From Nitrosomonadales bacterium (GTDB lineage Bacteria > Pseudomonadota > Gammaproteobacteria > Burkholderiales > Gallionellaceae): 64,000 nt of DNA. The notes below the pieces were generated by a model, which ran no database searches, was not told where the DNA came from, and saw only the letters and a list, made by a program, of their open reading frames with translations. The DNA is taken from positions 62,001-126,000 of the forward strand of contig JAHFQZ010000001.1 in the NCBI GenBank assembly GCA_023259055.1, read 5' to 3'. How positions within the stretch are numbered: the first letter of the stretch is position 1; each line of letters opens with the position of its first letter. This document shows positions 1-10,237 of the stretch, one piece after another. A program made the position numbers and the translations under genes.

Positions 1-2019
1 GAACGTGCATTCGTTGCCTGCCCCATTTGCCACCAGCCCTAGCGAGCCGCCGACTTCAATGGCGGCAGCCGCCTTGGGACTCGTGAATTTGGCGGCATTG
101 CCCAGCAGGTTGACCCACACCTGGCGCAGCATTGCGGTATCGCCCTGCATCTTCGGCAATGGCTTGATCTCCAGGCGCACCTCCCGCCCCGCCATTGAAG
201 GTTCGATATCCTGCCATACCTCGTGCGCCAGTGCCTCCATATCGGTTTCCGATTTCTTGATTTCCAGCCGCCCGGCGCGTGAAAACGCGAGGATGTCGTC
301 GATCAACTGCCCCATTTTTTGGGTGTTGTCACGCACCACGTTCAGCAACCGTTTGCCCTCGTCGTCAAGCTTGCCTTCATACTGTTGCAGCACGAGGCGT
401 GAAAAGCCGTCTATTGCGCGCAACGGAGTGCGCAGGTCGTGCGATACCGAATAGGCGAAGCTTTCCAGTTCGGCGGTACGCTCGGCAACGCGCTGCTCCA
501 GATCGCTATTCATCTGGCGGATTTTTTCTTCCGCCTGCTTGCGCTCTGTGATGTCATCTATCATGCAAAGATGGCGCGGTGAACTGTTTTGCTCTCCCCT
601 GAGCGGAGCAATCGTCATATTGATCCAGACAAATGAACCGTCCGGACGTCTGTATCTTTTATCCATATTGAAGCCGGTAATCTTTCCTGCATTCAACAAA
701 GCCATGTTATCCAAATCTTTCTGCACATCGTCGGGATGGGTGATACTCATCCAAACAATGGTTGTCATTTCTTCGATTGTTCTGCCAGCAATCTCGGCAA
801 ATCTGGGATTGACCTCGTATATCTGCCCTGTAAACGAGTCAATTAACGCGATGCCCAACGGGGCCTGATTAAAAATGGTGCCAAACCGGGCTTGGCTTAT
901 CCTGGTAGATTCTTCTGCCTTTTTGCGCTCGGTGATGTCGCGCGCGGCGGCAAACACGCCCAACACCTCGCCCGCCTCATTTCGATAAACGCTGGCGTTG
1001 TACAGCACGTCGATCTGATGCCCTGCCCGGTGGCGGATAGTGAGCGGATAATCGCGCACAAAGCCTTGGCTAAAAACTTGCTGGTATCCAGTGTGCGCCT
1101 TTTTCGGTTCGGTGAAATAGGCGGCGAAATCGGTGCCGATGAGTTCGCTGCGAGAGAAGCCGGTGGCCTCCTCGGTGGCCTTGTTGACGTCGGTGATCTT
1201 GCCATTCGCGCTGATTGTGACCAGCGGGTCGAGGCTCGCCTCGATCAGGCTTCTGGTATAGAGCGATGCCGCCTGCAACCGTTCTTCATTCTGCTCCAGC
1301 GCATCCAGCATCTGGTTCAGGCTATCAGCCAGCTTGGTGATTTCATCCTCACCGGACGGGATGTTCGCGCGCGTGGCAAAATTTCCGGCATGCACTTCCT
1401 CCGCCACCCGTACCAATAATCCGATGCGATATCCCAGCCGGTTTGCGATCAGAATGGCGGCAAGCAGGGACAGGGCTGTGGCCAACAGCACGAAGAGCAT
1501 GTTGCTCAATATCATTTCATGCAAATTGCCGGCGATTCCCTCCCTTCCCAACCCGACCCTCGCCCAGCCGACATGCCGTTTATCTATCTCGATAGGCACA
1601 GCGACATCTACGATGGAATCGTTATCCAGCATAACCCGCTTGCCGGGTGGCGCTTTGATGAGGGCCAGGCTTTGCTCGTCAGTTACGAATTGCCCCACTT
1701 TCGTCTCGTCGCTGTGCGCGAGCACCCGGCCATTGGGAGAGATAACCATCGCATAACGCAATTCGGGATAGCTCCGGAAGGAATGCACAACTTCCTGCAA
1801 ACCCACAACGTCATTTGCCAGCACCCAGGTAAGCGAGCTGACCGCAAGCGATTGCGCCAAGCCCGCCGTTGCATCGCTGCTGTCGCGATAACGGTAGGAA
1901 CTCTCGGTTTTCACCATGTAGGCAATAAAAGCGGAAATCAGAAAAAAGAAGCCAACCACAAAGGCCAGGATGATCTGCCGCTTGAATGACCCTCGTGCTG
2001 CGATTGCCAAAGAAAACAT
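1..2019 (-). CDS. Membrane PAS sensor histidine kinase, 3' end cut by window edge
   Basis: The frame is open from ATG at 2019 (preceded by AGAGGGAG) to the left edge: 673 residues, C-terminus missing. Order of parts: membrane segment about 15-36, periplasmic region about 38-168 (Cache-like by position), second membrane segment about 171-192, HAMP about 192-245, PAS about 252-370, PAS with PAC about 378-498, short coiled coil, HisKA with [12 protein letters not shown] (phospho-acceptor His about 527), then the start of the HATPase domain (N box LLGNAAKF near 630). It begins 11 bases after the PhnD-like lipoprotein gene and is probably co-transcribed with it, so that periplasmic protein could present a ligand to the sensor loop (inference). 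Its last 160 or so residues closely match the kinase encoded at 2964-5075. Confidence 0.9.
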   Translation of the reverse strand, partial: MFSLAIAARGSFKRQIILAFVVGFFFLISAFIAYMVKTESSYRYRDSSDATAGLAQSLAVSSLTWVLANDVVGLQEVVHSFRSYPELRYAMVISPNGRVLAHSDETKVGQFVTDEQSLALIKAPPGKRVMLDNDSIVDVAVPIEIDKRHVGWARVGLGREGIAGNLHEMILSNMLFVLLATALSLLAAILIANRLGYRIGLLVRVAEEVHAGNFATRANIPSGEDEITKLADSLNQMLDALEQNEERLQAASLYTRSLIEASLDPLVTISANGKITDVNKATEEATGFSRSELIGTDFAAYFTEPKKAHTGYQQVFSQGFVRDYPLTIRHRAGHQIDVLYNASVYRNEAGEVLGVFAAARDITERKKAEESTRISQARFGTIFNQAPLGIALIDSFTGQIYEVNPRFAEIAGRTIEEMTTIVWMSITHPDDVQKDLDNMALLNAGKITGFNMDKRYRRPDGSFVWINMTIAPLRGEQNSSPRHLCMIDDITERKQAEEKIRQMNSDLEQRVAERTAELESFAYSVSHDLRTPLRAIDGFSRLVLQQYEGKLDDEGKRLLNVVRDNTQKMGQLIDDILAFSRAGRLEIKKSETDMEALAHEVWQDIEPSMAGREVRLEIKPLPKMQGDTAMLRQVWVNLLGNAAKFTSPKAAAAIEVGGSLGLVANGAGNECTF

Positions 2020-2030
2020 TTGCTCCCTCT

Positions 2031-2933
2031 CTATGGTTTATCCAGTGGGCGCACGGTCTGGCTGAACTTGTGCAGGAAATCCTCGATCAGCCGGTAGCGC
2101 TGGTCATCGGCGAGCTCGAATCGGGATAGCGGCATGCGCGCCAAGATGGCCTTCCCTTCATCACTGGTATGCAAGGTATCGAGCAGTTGTGCCACCCGCC
2201 TGGCAAGCTGCTCGGGCACATCATCCCTGACCACCACGCCGTTGTTGATCAACGGCGCGGTTTCCCATTTGAGCTCCAGTTCTCGCGCCTTGTCGGGATG
2301 ATCTTTCTGGAACGCCTCCCACGGCAGCGGCCAGGTTACGCCAGCCGCCGTATCACCGAGATACACGTTCATGATGGACGATTCCTGCGAGCCGACATAC
2401 AGGTTCTCAATGTCGCGATTCACATCCAGGCCGTGGGTCTGGAAATAGTATTGCGGCATCATCGTGGCGGCCAGTGCCGTTTTAGCGGGGTACGATACTT
2501 TTTTGCCCTTGAGGTCTGATATCTGTTTGATGCCACTGTCGCGCCTGACCAGGATGATGCCGGTGAATTTGTAGTCGTCACCCATCTTGGCGATTACGTG
2601 GTAACCGCGGCTCAGCGAATTCAGCGTCTGGTAGGGATTGGGCAGGGCAAAATCGAATTGCCGCGCATACAGCTTTTTTTCGTATTCCTCATAGTTGCGC
2701 GAGGCTTCCAGCCTGAATACGGTACCGGGAATATTGCGGTTGAGGTAATCCATCAGCGGGCCATAAACCTCGAACAGGTGCGCCGGATTGTGCAGCGGGT
2801 GGATGGCGAAAACGTATTCCTTGCCGCCCTCAGGCGGCTTTGCGGCAAATTCTGGCCCGGACGCTTTGCCCCTCTCATTCTGGCCGCACGCCAGCAATAC
2901 AATCGCAGCCAGCACAAGCAGTAGCTTTTTCAT
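2031..2933 (-). CDS. PhnD-like periplasmic substrate-binding lipoprotein
   Basis: 300 residues. The N-terminus has a lipoprotein signal with lipobox LLAC (Cys about 16). The rest fits the phosphate/phosphite/phosphonate ABC-type binding-protein family (PhnD-like, periplasmic binding protein type 2): early [11 protein letters not shown], a central block around [16 protein letters not shown], and a late [12 protein letters not shown] typical of the second lobe. No permease or ATPase gene lies nearby; both flanking genes are histidine kinases, so a sensory accessory role is more likely than transport. GGAGG precedes the ATG. The gap to the upstream kinase gene is about 30 bases and to the downstream one 11 bases. 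The ligand cannot be read from the sequence. Confidence 0.85.
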   Translation of the reverse strand: MKKLLLVLAAIVLLACGQNERGKASGPEFAAKPPEGGKEYVFAIHPLHNPAHLFEVYGPLMDYLNRNIPGTVFRLEASRNYEEYEKKLYARQFDFALPNPYQTLNSLSRGYHVIAKMGDDYKFTGIILVRRDSGIKQISDLKGKKVSYPAKTALAATMMPQYYFQTHGLDVNRDIENLYVGSQESSIMNVYLGDTAAGVTWPLPWEAFQKDHPDKARELELKWETAPLINNGVVVRDDVPEQLARRVAQLLDTLHTSDEGKAILARMPLSRFELADDQRYRLIEDFLHKFSQTVRPLDKP

Positions 2934-2963
2934 TTCATTCCTCCATGCTCTATGAGCGTGCGC

Positions 2964-5075
2964 TCAAATGGGTAATGCGAAATAAAACGTCGCGCCTTCG
3001 TTGCTCTTGCCTTCCGCCCACACCCTCCCGCCATGCCGGTTGATGATGCGTTTGACGATGACCAGGCCGATGCCGGTGCCTTCAAACTCGGCAACACCGT
3101 GCAGGCGCTGAAACACGCCAAACAGTTTTTCCACGTACTGCTGGTCAAAGCCGACGCCGTTGTCTTTCACGTAGAACGTGCATTCGTTGCCTGCCCCATT
3201 TGCCGCCAGCCCTGGCGAACCGCCTATTTCAATGCGGGCTGTTGTCCGCGAACTCGTGAATTTAGCAGCATTACCCAGCAGGTTGGTCCATACTTGGCGC
3301 AGCATCGCGGGATCGCCCTGCACCTTCGGCAGGGGCTTAATCTCCAATTGCACATCCCGCCTCGCCTTTGACGGTTCCCGCTCTGCCATTGAAGATTTGA
3401 TTTCCTGCCATACTTCTCGCGCTACTGCCTCCATATCGACTTCCGACGTCTTGATTTCCAACTGCCCGACGCGGGTAAACGCGAGGATATCGTCAATCAG
3501 CTGCCCCATTTTTTTGGTGTTGTCCCGCACCACGTTCAGCAGCCGTTTGCCTTCTTCGTCCAGCCGTCCGGAATGGTTCTTGAGCAGCATCTGCGAAAAG
3601 CCGTCTACCGCCCGCAACGGCGTGCGCAGATCATGTGATACAGAGTAGGAAAAAGCTTCCAGTTCTTTATTGGCAGTTTCCAGCTCGGCGTTTTTTTCCT
3701 GCAGCATCTGATTCAGGTGTTTACGCTCGGTAATGTCGCGCGCTGCGGCGAACACGCCCTGCAACCTCCTCTCCCGATCATAGAAGGTGGTCGCATTGTA
3801 GGACACCACCGTTTCCTTCCCATCTCTGGCGCGCGCGGTGAGTTCGTAGTCGGTGACCTTCTTCTCGCTCAGCACCTGCTTGATGCTCGCCTCAGCCCGC
3901 TCCGGATCGGTGAAGTAATTCTTGAACGGCGCGCCGATCAGCTCATCGCGCGTGCAACCGGTGAGCACCCCCATCTGTTTATTGACATCGGTGATGATGC
4001 CGGACGGATCGGTTGTCATGATCGCGTCGATATTGGATTCGAACAGGGAGCGCGTGTAGAACTGCTGGTCGCGCAGGCGCTGATCGAGCTTCTCCCGCTC
4101 TACTTCGATCTGCTTGCGCGCGGTGTTGTCGGTGCCGATCAGCAGGTAGCCGATGATGGTGTCTTGCGCGTCGCGCAACGCCGTAACCGATACCACTGCC
4201 GGGAAGCGGCTGCCGTCCTTGCGAATATAAGTCAGCTCGTAGATGTCTTCAATGCCGCGCGAGGCCTTGAACACCAATGCCTCGAAGCCCGGCGTGATCG
4301 GAGTGCCAAGTTCGCTGCTCAACGCCTTGGCGCGCGCAATCACTTCCTGTGGATCGGAAATATCGGCCGGGGTGATCTTGTTCATCACGTCGGCGGCCAT
4401 GTAACCCAGCATGCGCTCCGCGCCGACGTTGAAAATCTGGATCACGCCCTTCGCGTCGGTGGCAATACTCGAGAAGTTGGCGCTGTTGAAGATCGCGCTC
4501 TGCAGCGCGCCCGCCTTGAGCAGCGCCTCTTCCGCCTGCTTGCGCGCGGTGACGTCGGCCAGCACGATGCGCACCACTGATTCCTTGCCGTCTTTTTTCA
4601 GACACAGGCAATCCAGCCGCGCAAAGAAGCGTGACCCGTCGTCGTGCTGGAGTGGCAGTTCACAAGTCAGTGTGTCGTCGCGTGTCAGCACGTTCATAAA
4701 ATGGCGGTGCCAGCGGTCGCGGTCCTCCGTGGCAACGAAAGAGGCGAAGCGGCGGCGCGGCAGTTTGCTGCGCTCTACCCCGAGCAGCGCAGCGCCGGTG
4801 AGGTTGATTTCGTCGATCATGCCCTCATGGTTGAGAGTGATATAACCGACAGGGGCGAAGTCATAGAGATCCACATAACGGTCTCGGGATTTCTCCAGTT
4901 CAACCTGCGCCTTCCGCAACTGCTCGTTCTGCATCTCCAGTTCGATCTGGTGCACCTGAAGTTCGTGCAGCAATTCCTCGGCAGGGCGCGGCTTCAGCTT
5001 CGGTAAGTGGGCAAGTTGCTCCTCGGCTTCCTGCCGCAATTGCGTAGAGTTTTGGTCAGTTTGTTTCATGGACAT
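2964..5075 (-). CDS. Multi-PAS sensor histidine kinase, apparently soluble
   Basis: From ATG at 5075 (MSMKQ) the protein has 703 residues. The frame stays open to 5174, but those extra 33 residues look like non-coding translation. An N-terminal coiled coil rich in Glu, Gln and Leu (about 10-60) leads into three PAS/PAC units (about 60-180, 185-315, 325-445). Then come HisKA with [19 protein letters not shown] and an HATPase domain with [18 protein letters not shown] and GTGIGLVIVKRI. No convincing membrane segment is present from this start, so it should act in the cytoplasm. It is first in the kinase-lipoprotein-kinase run. No response regulator is adjacent within the window. Confidence 0.9.
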   Translation of the reverse strand: MSMKQTDQNSTQLRQEAEEQLAHLPKLKPRPAEELLHELQVHQIELEMQNEQLRKAQVELEKSRDRYVDLYDFAPVGYITLNHEGMIDEINLTGAALLGVERSKLPRRRFASFVATEDRDRWHRHFMNVLTRDDTLTCELPLQHDDGSRFFARLDCLCLKKDGKESVVRIVLADVTARKQAEEALLKAGALQSAIFNSANFSSIATDAKGVIQIFNVGAERMLGYMAADVMNKITPADISDPQEVIARAKALSSELGTPITPGFEALVFKASRGIEDIYELTYIRKDGSRFPAVVSVTALRDAQDTIIGYLLIGTDNTARKQIEVEREKLDQRLRDQQFYTRSLFESNIDAIMTTDPSGIITDVNKQMGVLTGCTRDELIGAPFKNYFTDPERAEASIKQVLSEKKVTDYELTARARDGKETVVSYNATTFYDRERRLQGVFAAARDITERKHLNQMLQEKNAELETANKELEAFSYSVSHDLRTPLRAVDGFSQMLLKNHSGRLDEEGKRLLNVVRDNTKKMGQLIDDILAFTRVGQLEIKTSEVDMEAVAREVWQEIKSSMAEREPSKARRDVQLEIKPLPKVQGDPAMLRQVWTNLLGNAAKFTSSRTTARIEIGGSPGLAANGAGNECTFYVKDNGVGFDQQYVEKLFGVFQRLHGVAEFEGTGIGLVIVKRIINRHGGRVWAEGKSNEGATFYFALPI

Positions 5076-5366
5076 GATTTCCACTCGCGTTGATGGAACG
5101 TGACATAACCAATGGCGCTGATCGCCAGCACCAGAAAAATAAAAAGCCAGAAGGCGGCCAATAGAAAAGGCCAAGAGGTGGAGGTGTTTCTACTTCGGCA
5201 AGCTGCCCAGAATAGTTCAACTTATCACCTCACGTTGAATGCTGCGCTATAGATAATACAACCTACCGGTGCGTGTGCGCGTTCCTTCTTGCGATACGGT
5301 TTATAGCATATGACTGCATGCCGCCACGTAATACGAAGTGACTCCGCCAGAACGACGTATGGTGTG

Positions 5367-5798
5367 CTACTTAAGCTTCAGAGCCATCTTGATGCGCTGC
5401 ACACCCGCATCCATGAATGCCTCGCCTTGCTCGACAAAACCGTTGTTTCGATAGAATGGCACGTAGTGTGGCTGTGCATCGACGCTTATCTGCGGGTATT
5501 CATGCGAACGCGCATAATCGAGCAACGCTTCCACGATCGCCGTACCGACTTTCTGCTTGCGCCACTGCGGTAACACTGCAATATGTCCAATATGGCCATC
5601 GGGCAGCATCCGCCCGCAGCCGATGGCATCGCCTTGAAGGCTGAGGGCCAAAGCATGGCGGCACCCTTCATCCTTTCCGTCCCACTCCAACTCAGCTGGA
5701 GTGCCCCGTTCGCGAATGAATACTGCTTCGCGAATCGATTTAAGCAAAGGTTCGCCATCGTGCCAGCAAACCAGACTCACAGTAAAAGGATTGCTCAT
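5367..5798 (-). CDS. GNAT-family N-acetyltransferase
   Basis: 143 residues. It carries the GNAT acetyl-CoA-binding core: strand 4 with IGHIAVLPQWRKQKVGTAI (motif A, R/Q-x-x-G-x-G/A form) followed by ALLDYARSHEY and a final strand with VPFYRNNGFVEQGE, typical of the ElaA/YjcF-type subgroup. The protein probably transfers acetyl from acetyl-CoA to an amine; the substrate is unknown. It starts 21 bases after the L,D-transpeptidase stop on the same strand, so the two are likely co-transcribed. Confidence 0.85.
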   Translation of the reverse strand: MSNPFTVSLVCWHDGEPLLKSIREAVFIRERGTPAELEWDGKDEGCRHALALSLQGDAIGCGRMLPDGHIGHIAVLPQWRKQKVGTAIVEALLDYARSHEYPQISVDAQPHYVPFYRNNGFVEQGEAFMDAGVQRIKMALKLK

Positions 5799-5819
5799 GC
5801 CTGTAACCCCCTTGATGAA

Positions 5820-6299
5820 TCACTCGAAAATTTCGACTGCTGTTCCCGCCGGTACCAAATCAAACAACTCAATCAAATCTGCATTTCGCATCCTGATACA
5901 ACCATGCGAACCGGGTTTGCCAAGTTGCACTGAATCCGGTGAGCCGTGAATGTAGATGTAGCGACGCATAGTATCGCTTTTGCCCAACCGGTTAAAGCCT
6001 ACCTCGCAACCGGACAGCCACAGGATACGGGTCAATATCCAGTCGCGTCCGGGGAACTGCACGCCCAATTCCGGCGTGTAGATTTCTCCAGTCGGGCGAC
6101 GGCTTACAAACACGGTGTTTCCCGGTTGCCCCGCACCGATTCGGGCGCGGATGATGTGCTTGCCGCGTGGCGTGCAATTGCTTCCCGAGATTTCACCCGC
6201 GCCATTCTCAGCTGTTGAAACCGTGTAACGGTGGAGTAATTTGCCTGCGTCGTCGAACAGCTCCAGTGTCTGGGTGGAAATGTGGATGTTGATTTTCAT
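5820..6299 (-). CDS. L,D-transpeptidase (YkuD domain)
   Basis: 159 residues, almost entirely one YkuD domain. The signature is clear: HGSPDSVQLGKPGSHGCIRM, with conserved His, Ser, catalytic Cys and Arg. L,D-transpeptidases form 3-3 peptidoglycan cross-links or attach proteins to peptidoglycan via this Cys. The N-terminus (MKINIHISTQTLELFD) starts directly with the domain's first strand and no signal peptide is visible, which is odd for an enzyme of the cell wall. The short secreted-less form does occur in betaproteobacteria. It precedes the GNAT gene on the same strand. Confidence 0.88.
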   Translation of the reverse strand: MKINIHISTQTLELFDDAGKLLHRYTVSTAENGAGEISGSNCTPRGKHIIRARIGAGQPGNTVFVSRRPTGEIYTPELGVQFPGRDWILTRILWLSGCEVGFNRLGKSDTMRRYIYIHGSPDSVQLGKPGSHGCIRMRNADLIELFDLVPAGTAVEIFE

Positions 6300-6306
6300 G
6301 CTACCC

Positions 6307-6460
6307 CGTCATTCCCGCGCAGGCGGGAATCCAGACAATTAAAGAAATCCAACGCAGTTGGCCGACATTCCTCTTTATGTCCGCTTCGCGGAATTTTTGA
6401 ATGGCTGGATTCCCGCCGCAGCCTACCCTCAAATATTGTTATCGGGGGCGGGAATGACGG
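6307..6460. repeat. Inverted pair of REP-like elements
   Basis: CGTCATTCCCGC with GCGGGAATCCAG starts at 6307 and ends near 6334. The reverse complement (CTGGATTCCCGCC ... GGCGGGAATGACGG) lies at about 6405-6460. The whole unit sits between the L,D-transpeptidase start and the tadA stop. Outer ends are nearly perfect; the second copy carries an internal insertion around 6420-6445. It looks like a small palindromic mobile or REP-type unit; no coding potential. Confidence 0.6.
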
Positions 6461-6479
6461 GAATATTATCGGCATGAAT

Positions 6480-7067
<588 letters not shown>

Positions 7068-7069
7068 TC

Positions 7070-7528
7070 ATGTCAGAAAACACGGTTGCAGATTTTTCCC
7101 TGCCCGCCACAGGCGGGCAGACCTTCACTCTATCCGGCGCACGCGGCAAGCATCTGGTCATCTATTTTTATCCCAAGGATAATACCCCGGGTTGTTCGAC
7201 TGAAGCGCAGCAATTTCGCGACCTGTATGCCGGGTTCAAAAAGGCGAATTGCGGAGTAGTCGGCATCTCGCGCGATAGCCTCAAGTCTCATGAGAACTTC
7301 AAGGCCAAATTCACGCTGCCGTTCGATCTTCTTTCGGATGCGGATGAAACGGTATGCAACCTGTTCGGCGTGGTCAAGATGAAGAATATGTATGGCAAAA
7401 AGGTGCGGGGTATCGAGCGCAGCACCTTTGTCATCGATAAAAATGGCATACTTCGCCGTGAATGGCGAGGCCTCAAGGCCGACGGCCACGCGCAGGAAGT
7501 CCTGAATTTCGTCACCACCCTCAACTAA
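7070..7528 (+). CDS. bcp: Thioredoxin-dependent peroxiredoxin, Bcp/PrxQ type
   Basis: 152 residues from MSENTVADFSLPATGG, the usual start of this family; the open frame runs 18 codons further upstream without family similarity. The peroxidatic Cys lies in YPKDNTPGCSTEAQQFRD. PrxQ/Bcp enzymes reduce peroxides and are recycled by thioredoxin. The second Cys that E. coli Bcp has five residues later is Gln here. Other Cys occur in KKANCGVVG and ETVCNLFG, so either another resolving Cys or a one-Cys mechanism is used. It lies 9 bases before the phoH-like gene, a probable operon. Confidence 0.9.
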   Translation: MSENTVADFSLPATGGQTFTLSGARGKHLVIYFYPKDNTPGCSTEAQQFRDLYAGFKKANCGVVGISRDSLKSHENFKAKFTLPFDLLSDADETVCNLFGVVKMKNMYGKKVRGIERSTFVIDKNGILRREWRGLKADGHAQEVLNFVTTLN

Positions 7529-7537
7529 AGGAACGTA

Positions 7538-8965
7538 ATGTCCCCACCCCCAAGTAAGAAATCAGCCAAGACAGAGAATGATTCCGACATCAAGCTTTTC
7601 GTGCTGGACACCAATGTACTGCTGCATGACCCGACCAGCCTGTTCCGTTTCGAGGAACATGATATTTGCCTGCCGATGTTCGTGCTTGAGGAACTGGACA
7701 ACAAGAAAAAAGGCATGACCGAAGTTGCGCGTAACGCGCGCCAGGCCAGCCGCTTTCTGGATGAAATAGTCAGCGATGCGCCCCACAAGATAGAGGAAGG
7801 CATCGCGCTGGAATCCGCAGCGCACAAGGGCTGCACCGGACGGCTGTTCCTGCAGACCAGCTTCATCAAACATGAATTGCCGCAACATCTCGAGCTGGGC
7901 AAAGCTGACAATGCGATCCTCGGCGTTGTCATCGGCCTGCAAAAACTGCACCCGCAACGTTCGGTAATCCTGGTCTCCAAAGACATCAACATGCGCATCA
8001 AGGCGCGTGCGCTGGGTCTGGAGGCGCAGGATTATTTCAACGACAAGGTGCTGGAAGACACCGACCTGCTCTACACCGGCGTGCTGCCTTTGCCGGACGA
8101 TTTCTGGGACAGGCACGGTAAGGACATGAAGTCGTGGCAAAAGGAAGGCCACACTTATTACCAGATACGCGGCCCGTTGTGCGCGGCATTTTTCGTCAAT
8201 CAATTCGTCTTCCAGGAAAACGGCACACCTTTTTATGCCGTGGTGCTGGAGCAGGATGAACATACCGCATTGTTGCGCACGCTGACCGACTACACGCACA
8301 GCAAGAACAACGTATGGGGCATCACCGCGCGCAACCGCGAACAGAATTTCGTGCTCAACCTGCTGATGAACCCGGAGATCGATTTCGTCACATTGCTGGG
8401 GCAGGCGGGCACCGGAAAAACCCTGCTGACGCTGGCGGCCGGCTTGTTGCAAACGCTGGAAACCAAGCTCTATTCGGAAATCATCATTACCCGCGTGACG
8501 GTGCCGGTGGGCGAAGACATCGGTTTCCTGCCCGGCACCGAAGAAGAAAAAATGACGCCGTGGATGGGCGCGCTGGAAGACAACATGGACGTGCTAAACA
8601 AATCCGACGAGGAGGGCGGCGATTGGGGGCGTGCAGCCACACGCGACCTGATCCGTTCGCGCATCAAGGTCAAATCGCTCAACTTCATGCGCGGACGCAC
8701 TTTCCTCAACAAATATTTGATCATTGACGAAGCGCAGAATCTCACGCCCAAGCAGATGAAGACGCTCGTAACACGCGCCGGCCCCGGCACCAAGGTGGTG
8801 TGCATGGGTAACATCGCGCAGATCGACACGCCATACCTCACCGAGGGCAGCTCCGGCCTGACCTATGTGGTGGATCGTTTCAAGGGGTGGGAGCATGGCG
8901 GCCATGTCACGCTGATGCGCGGCGAACGCTCGCGGCTGGCGGATTATGCGGGCGAGGTGTTGTGA
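7538..8965 (+). CDS. PIN-PhoH fusion ATPase/ribonuclease (YlaK-like)
   Basis: 475 residues, preceded by AAGGAACGTA. The N-terminal PIN ribonuclease domain (about 18-150) shows acidic motifs KLFVLDTNVLLHD, FVLEELD and ILVSKDINMRIKA. The C-terminal PhoH P-loop domain (about 255-470) has Walker A GQAGTGKT, Walker B YLIIDEAQN and a sensor GNIAQIDTPYL. PhoH2-type proteins couple RNA unwinding by the ATPase to cleavage by PIN. It may be transcribed with bcp. The family is well conserved in beta- and gammaproteobacteria; its physiological RNA targets are not known from sequence. Confidence 0.93.
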   Translation: MSPPPSKKSAKTENDSDIKLFVLDTNVLLHDPTSLFRFEEHDICLPMFVLEELDNKKKGMTEVARNARQASRFLDEIVSDAPHKIEEGIALESAAHKGCTGRLFLQTSFIKHELPQHLELGKADNAILGVVIGLQKLHPQRSVILVSKDINMRIKARALGLEAQDYFNDKVLEDTDLLYTGVLPLPDDFWDRHGKDMKSWQKEGHTYYQIRGPLCAAFFVNQFVFQENGTPFYAVVLEQDEHTALLRTLTDYTHSKNNVWGITARNREQNFVLNLLMNPEIDFVTLLGQAGTGKTLLTLAAGLLQTLETKLYSEIIITRVTVPVGEDIGFLPGTEEEKMTPWMGALEDNMDVLNKSDEEGGDWGRAATRDLIRSRIKVKSLNFMRGRTFLNKYLIIDEAQNLTPKQMKTLVTRAGPGTKVVCMGNIAQIDTPYLTEGSSGLTYVVDRFKGWEHGGHVTLMRGERSRLADYAGEVL

Positions 8966-9019
8966 AAATTTCATGACCCATGTCGCCGTGGCCGTAGGAG
9001 CAGGCCTCGCACCTGCCCA

Positions 9020-9040
9020 GGGCGACCGTAAAGGTCGCCC
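9020..9040. repeat. Palindrome, GGGCGACC-loop-GGTCGCCC
   Basis: Perfect 8-base inverted repeat with a 5-base loop, embedded in GTAGGAGCAGG ... CCCCTACG (about 8995-9045) just after the PhoH-like gene. There is no T-run right after the stem on the plus strand, so a dispersed palindromic repeat is more likely than a terminator. Confidence 0.5.
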
Positions 9041-9103
9041 CTACGCCCGACTAAATTTCAAAAACCATTACCAAATTTCATCAACTATTCGTAATCTCCT
9101 GAC

Positions 9104-9646
9104 ATGAAACTGCTCTTCGACCTGTTCCCCGTCATCCTGTTTTTCGTTGCTTTCAAGTTCCAGGGTATTTACGTCGCCACAGCCGTTGCGATTGCCGCCA
9201 CCGTCGCTCAAATCATCTGGACAAAATTCCGGCACGGCAAGGTGGACACCATGCTTTGGGTGAGTTTCGCCATCATCAGTGTGTTCGGCGGAGCCACGCT
9301 GCTGCTGCATGACGAGACGTTCATCAAGTGGAAACCGACCGTGCTGTACTGGATGTTCTCGGTTATTCTGCTGATCTCGAATGTGGTGTTCAACAAGAAC
9401 CTGATGCGTTCGTTGTTGCAGGAAAAAATCGCGCTGCCGCTGCATGTATGGCACCGCCTAAATTTAAGCTGGAGCCTGTTTTTTGCGGTGCTTGGATTAA
9501 TCAATTTGTATATAGCATTCAATTACTCCACCGATTCATGGGTGAATTTCAAGCTGTTCGGCTTCACCGCTTTGATGCTGGTATTTGTTTTAGCCCAGGG
9601 CGCGTGGCTGGCGAAATATGTGGACGAGAAAAAAGAGGGCAACTGA
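9104..9646 (+). CDS. yciB: YciB/IspZ inner-membrane septation protein
   Basis: 180 residues with five hydrophobic segments (about 5-22, 23-40, 50-68, 78-95, 120-140 and 148-168, the first two nearly continuous). The family start [18 protein letters not shown] and the motif [14 protein letters not shown] are typical of YciB (formerly IspZ, intracellular septation protein A), an inner-membrane protein linked to cell-envelope synthesis. The stop TGA overlaps the ATG of the next gene by one base, so translation is coupled to yciI. Confidence 0.92.
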   Translation: MKLLFDLFPVILFFVAFKFQGIYVATAVAIAATVAQIIWTKFRHGKVDTMLWVSFAIISVFGGATLLLHDETFIKWKPTVLYWMFSVILLISNVVFNKNLMRSLLQEKIALPLHVWHRLNLSWSLFFAVLGLINLYIAFNYSTDSWVNFKLFGFTALMLVFVLAQGAWLAKYVDEKKEGN

Positions 9647-9948
9647 TGTTATACGCAATCATCGGGCATGATACTGCGGACAACCTGGACAAACGCATTG
9701 CTGCACGCCCAGGCCATCTGGCGCGCTTGCAAATATTGCAGAATGAAGGCCGTCTGTTGCTGGCAGGCCCTTTTCCCGCGGTGGATGCGGTTGATCCGGG
9801 TGCGGCGGGCTTTACCGGCAGTTTGATCGTTGCAGAATTCCCGTCGTTGCAGGCTGCACAGGAATGGGCTGCGGCCGACCCCTATGCTGCAGCTGGCGTA
9901 TTCGGGCAAATTACCGTACAGCCGTTCAAGAAAGTATTTCCTGCATGA
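9646..9948 (+). CDS. yciI: YciI-family protein
   Basis: 100 residues from ATG at 9646, which overlaps the yciB stop. The family pattern is clear: [20 protein letters not shown] at the start with the conserved His-Asp pair, then [21 protein letters not shown] and a C-terminal [21 protein letters not shown]. YciI proteins have a ferredoxin-like fold and a putative His/Asp active site of unknown substrate. The yciB-yciI-bolA order is usual in betaproteobacteria. Confidence 0.9.
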   Translation: MLYAIIGHDTADNLDKRIAARPGHLARLQILQNEGRLLLAGPFPAVDAVDPGAAGFTGSLIVAEFPSLQAAQEWAAADPYAAAGVFGQITVQPFKKVFPA

Positions 9949-10211
9949 ATGCACGAGAGGATGAGATGCGCCAGCGCCTTGCAGCGCTCGCCCCCGTTTC
10001 GCTTGAAATTGTCGACGAAAGCCACATACACGCCGGTCATGCCGGTGCGCGCAATGGCGGGGGGCACTTTGTGCTGCGCATTGTCTCGGCGCAGTTCTCC
10101 GGAAAAAATACGATGGCGCGCCACCGTATGATATATTCCGCGCTCGGGGAGATGATGAAGCGCGAAATACACGCGCTTAACATACAGGCGAAAACGCCGG
10201 ATGAAATTTAA
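9945..10211 (+). CDS. BolA-family protein
   Basis: 88 residues from ATG at 9945, which overlaps the yciI stop in an ATGA arrangement. Features of the BolA/IbaG fold: [16 protein letters not shown] with conserved His, [29 protein letters not shown] and [13 protein letters not shown]. BolA proteins partner with monothiol glutaredoxins to bind [2Fe-2S] clusters. The start is set by translational coupling; frames further upstream overlap yciI. Confidence 0.9.
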   Translation: MNAREDEMRQRLAALAPVSLEIVDESHIHAGHAGARNGGGHFVLRIVSAQFSGKNTMARHRMIYSALGEMMKREIHALNIQAKTPDEI

Positions 10212-10237
10212 ATATCAATTTTTGAAGAGGACTTAGC

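Noticed and set aside
5076-5174. Upstream extension of the soluble kinase to 5174
   Set aside because: The added 33 residues carry no ribosome site or family likeness; the coiled-coil start at 5075 is typical.
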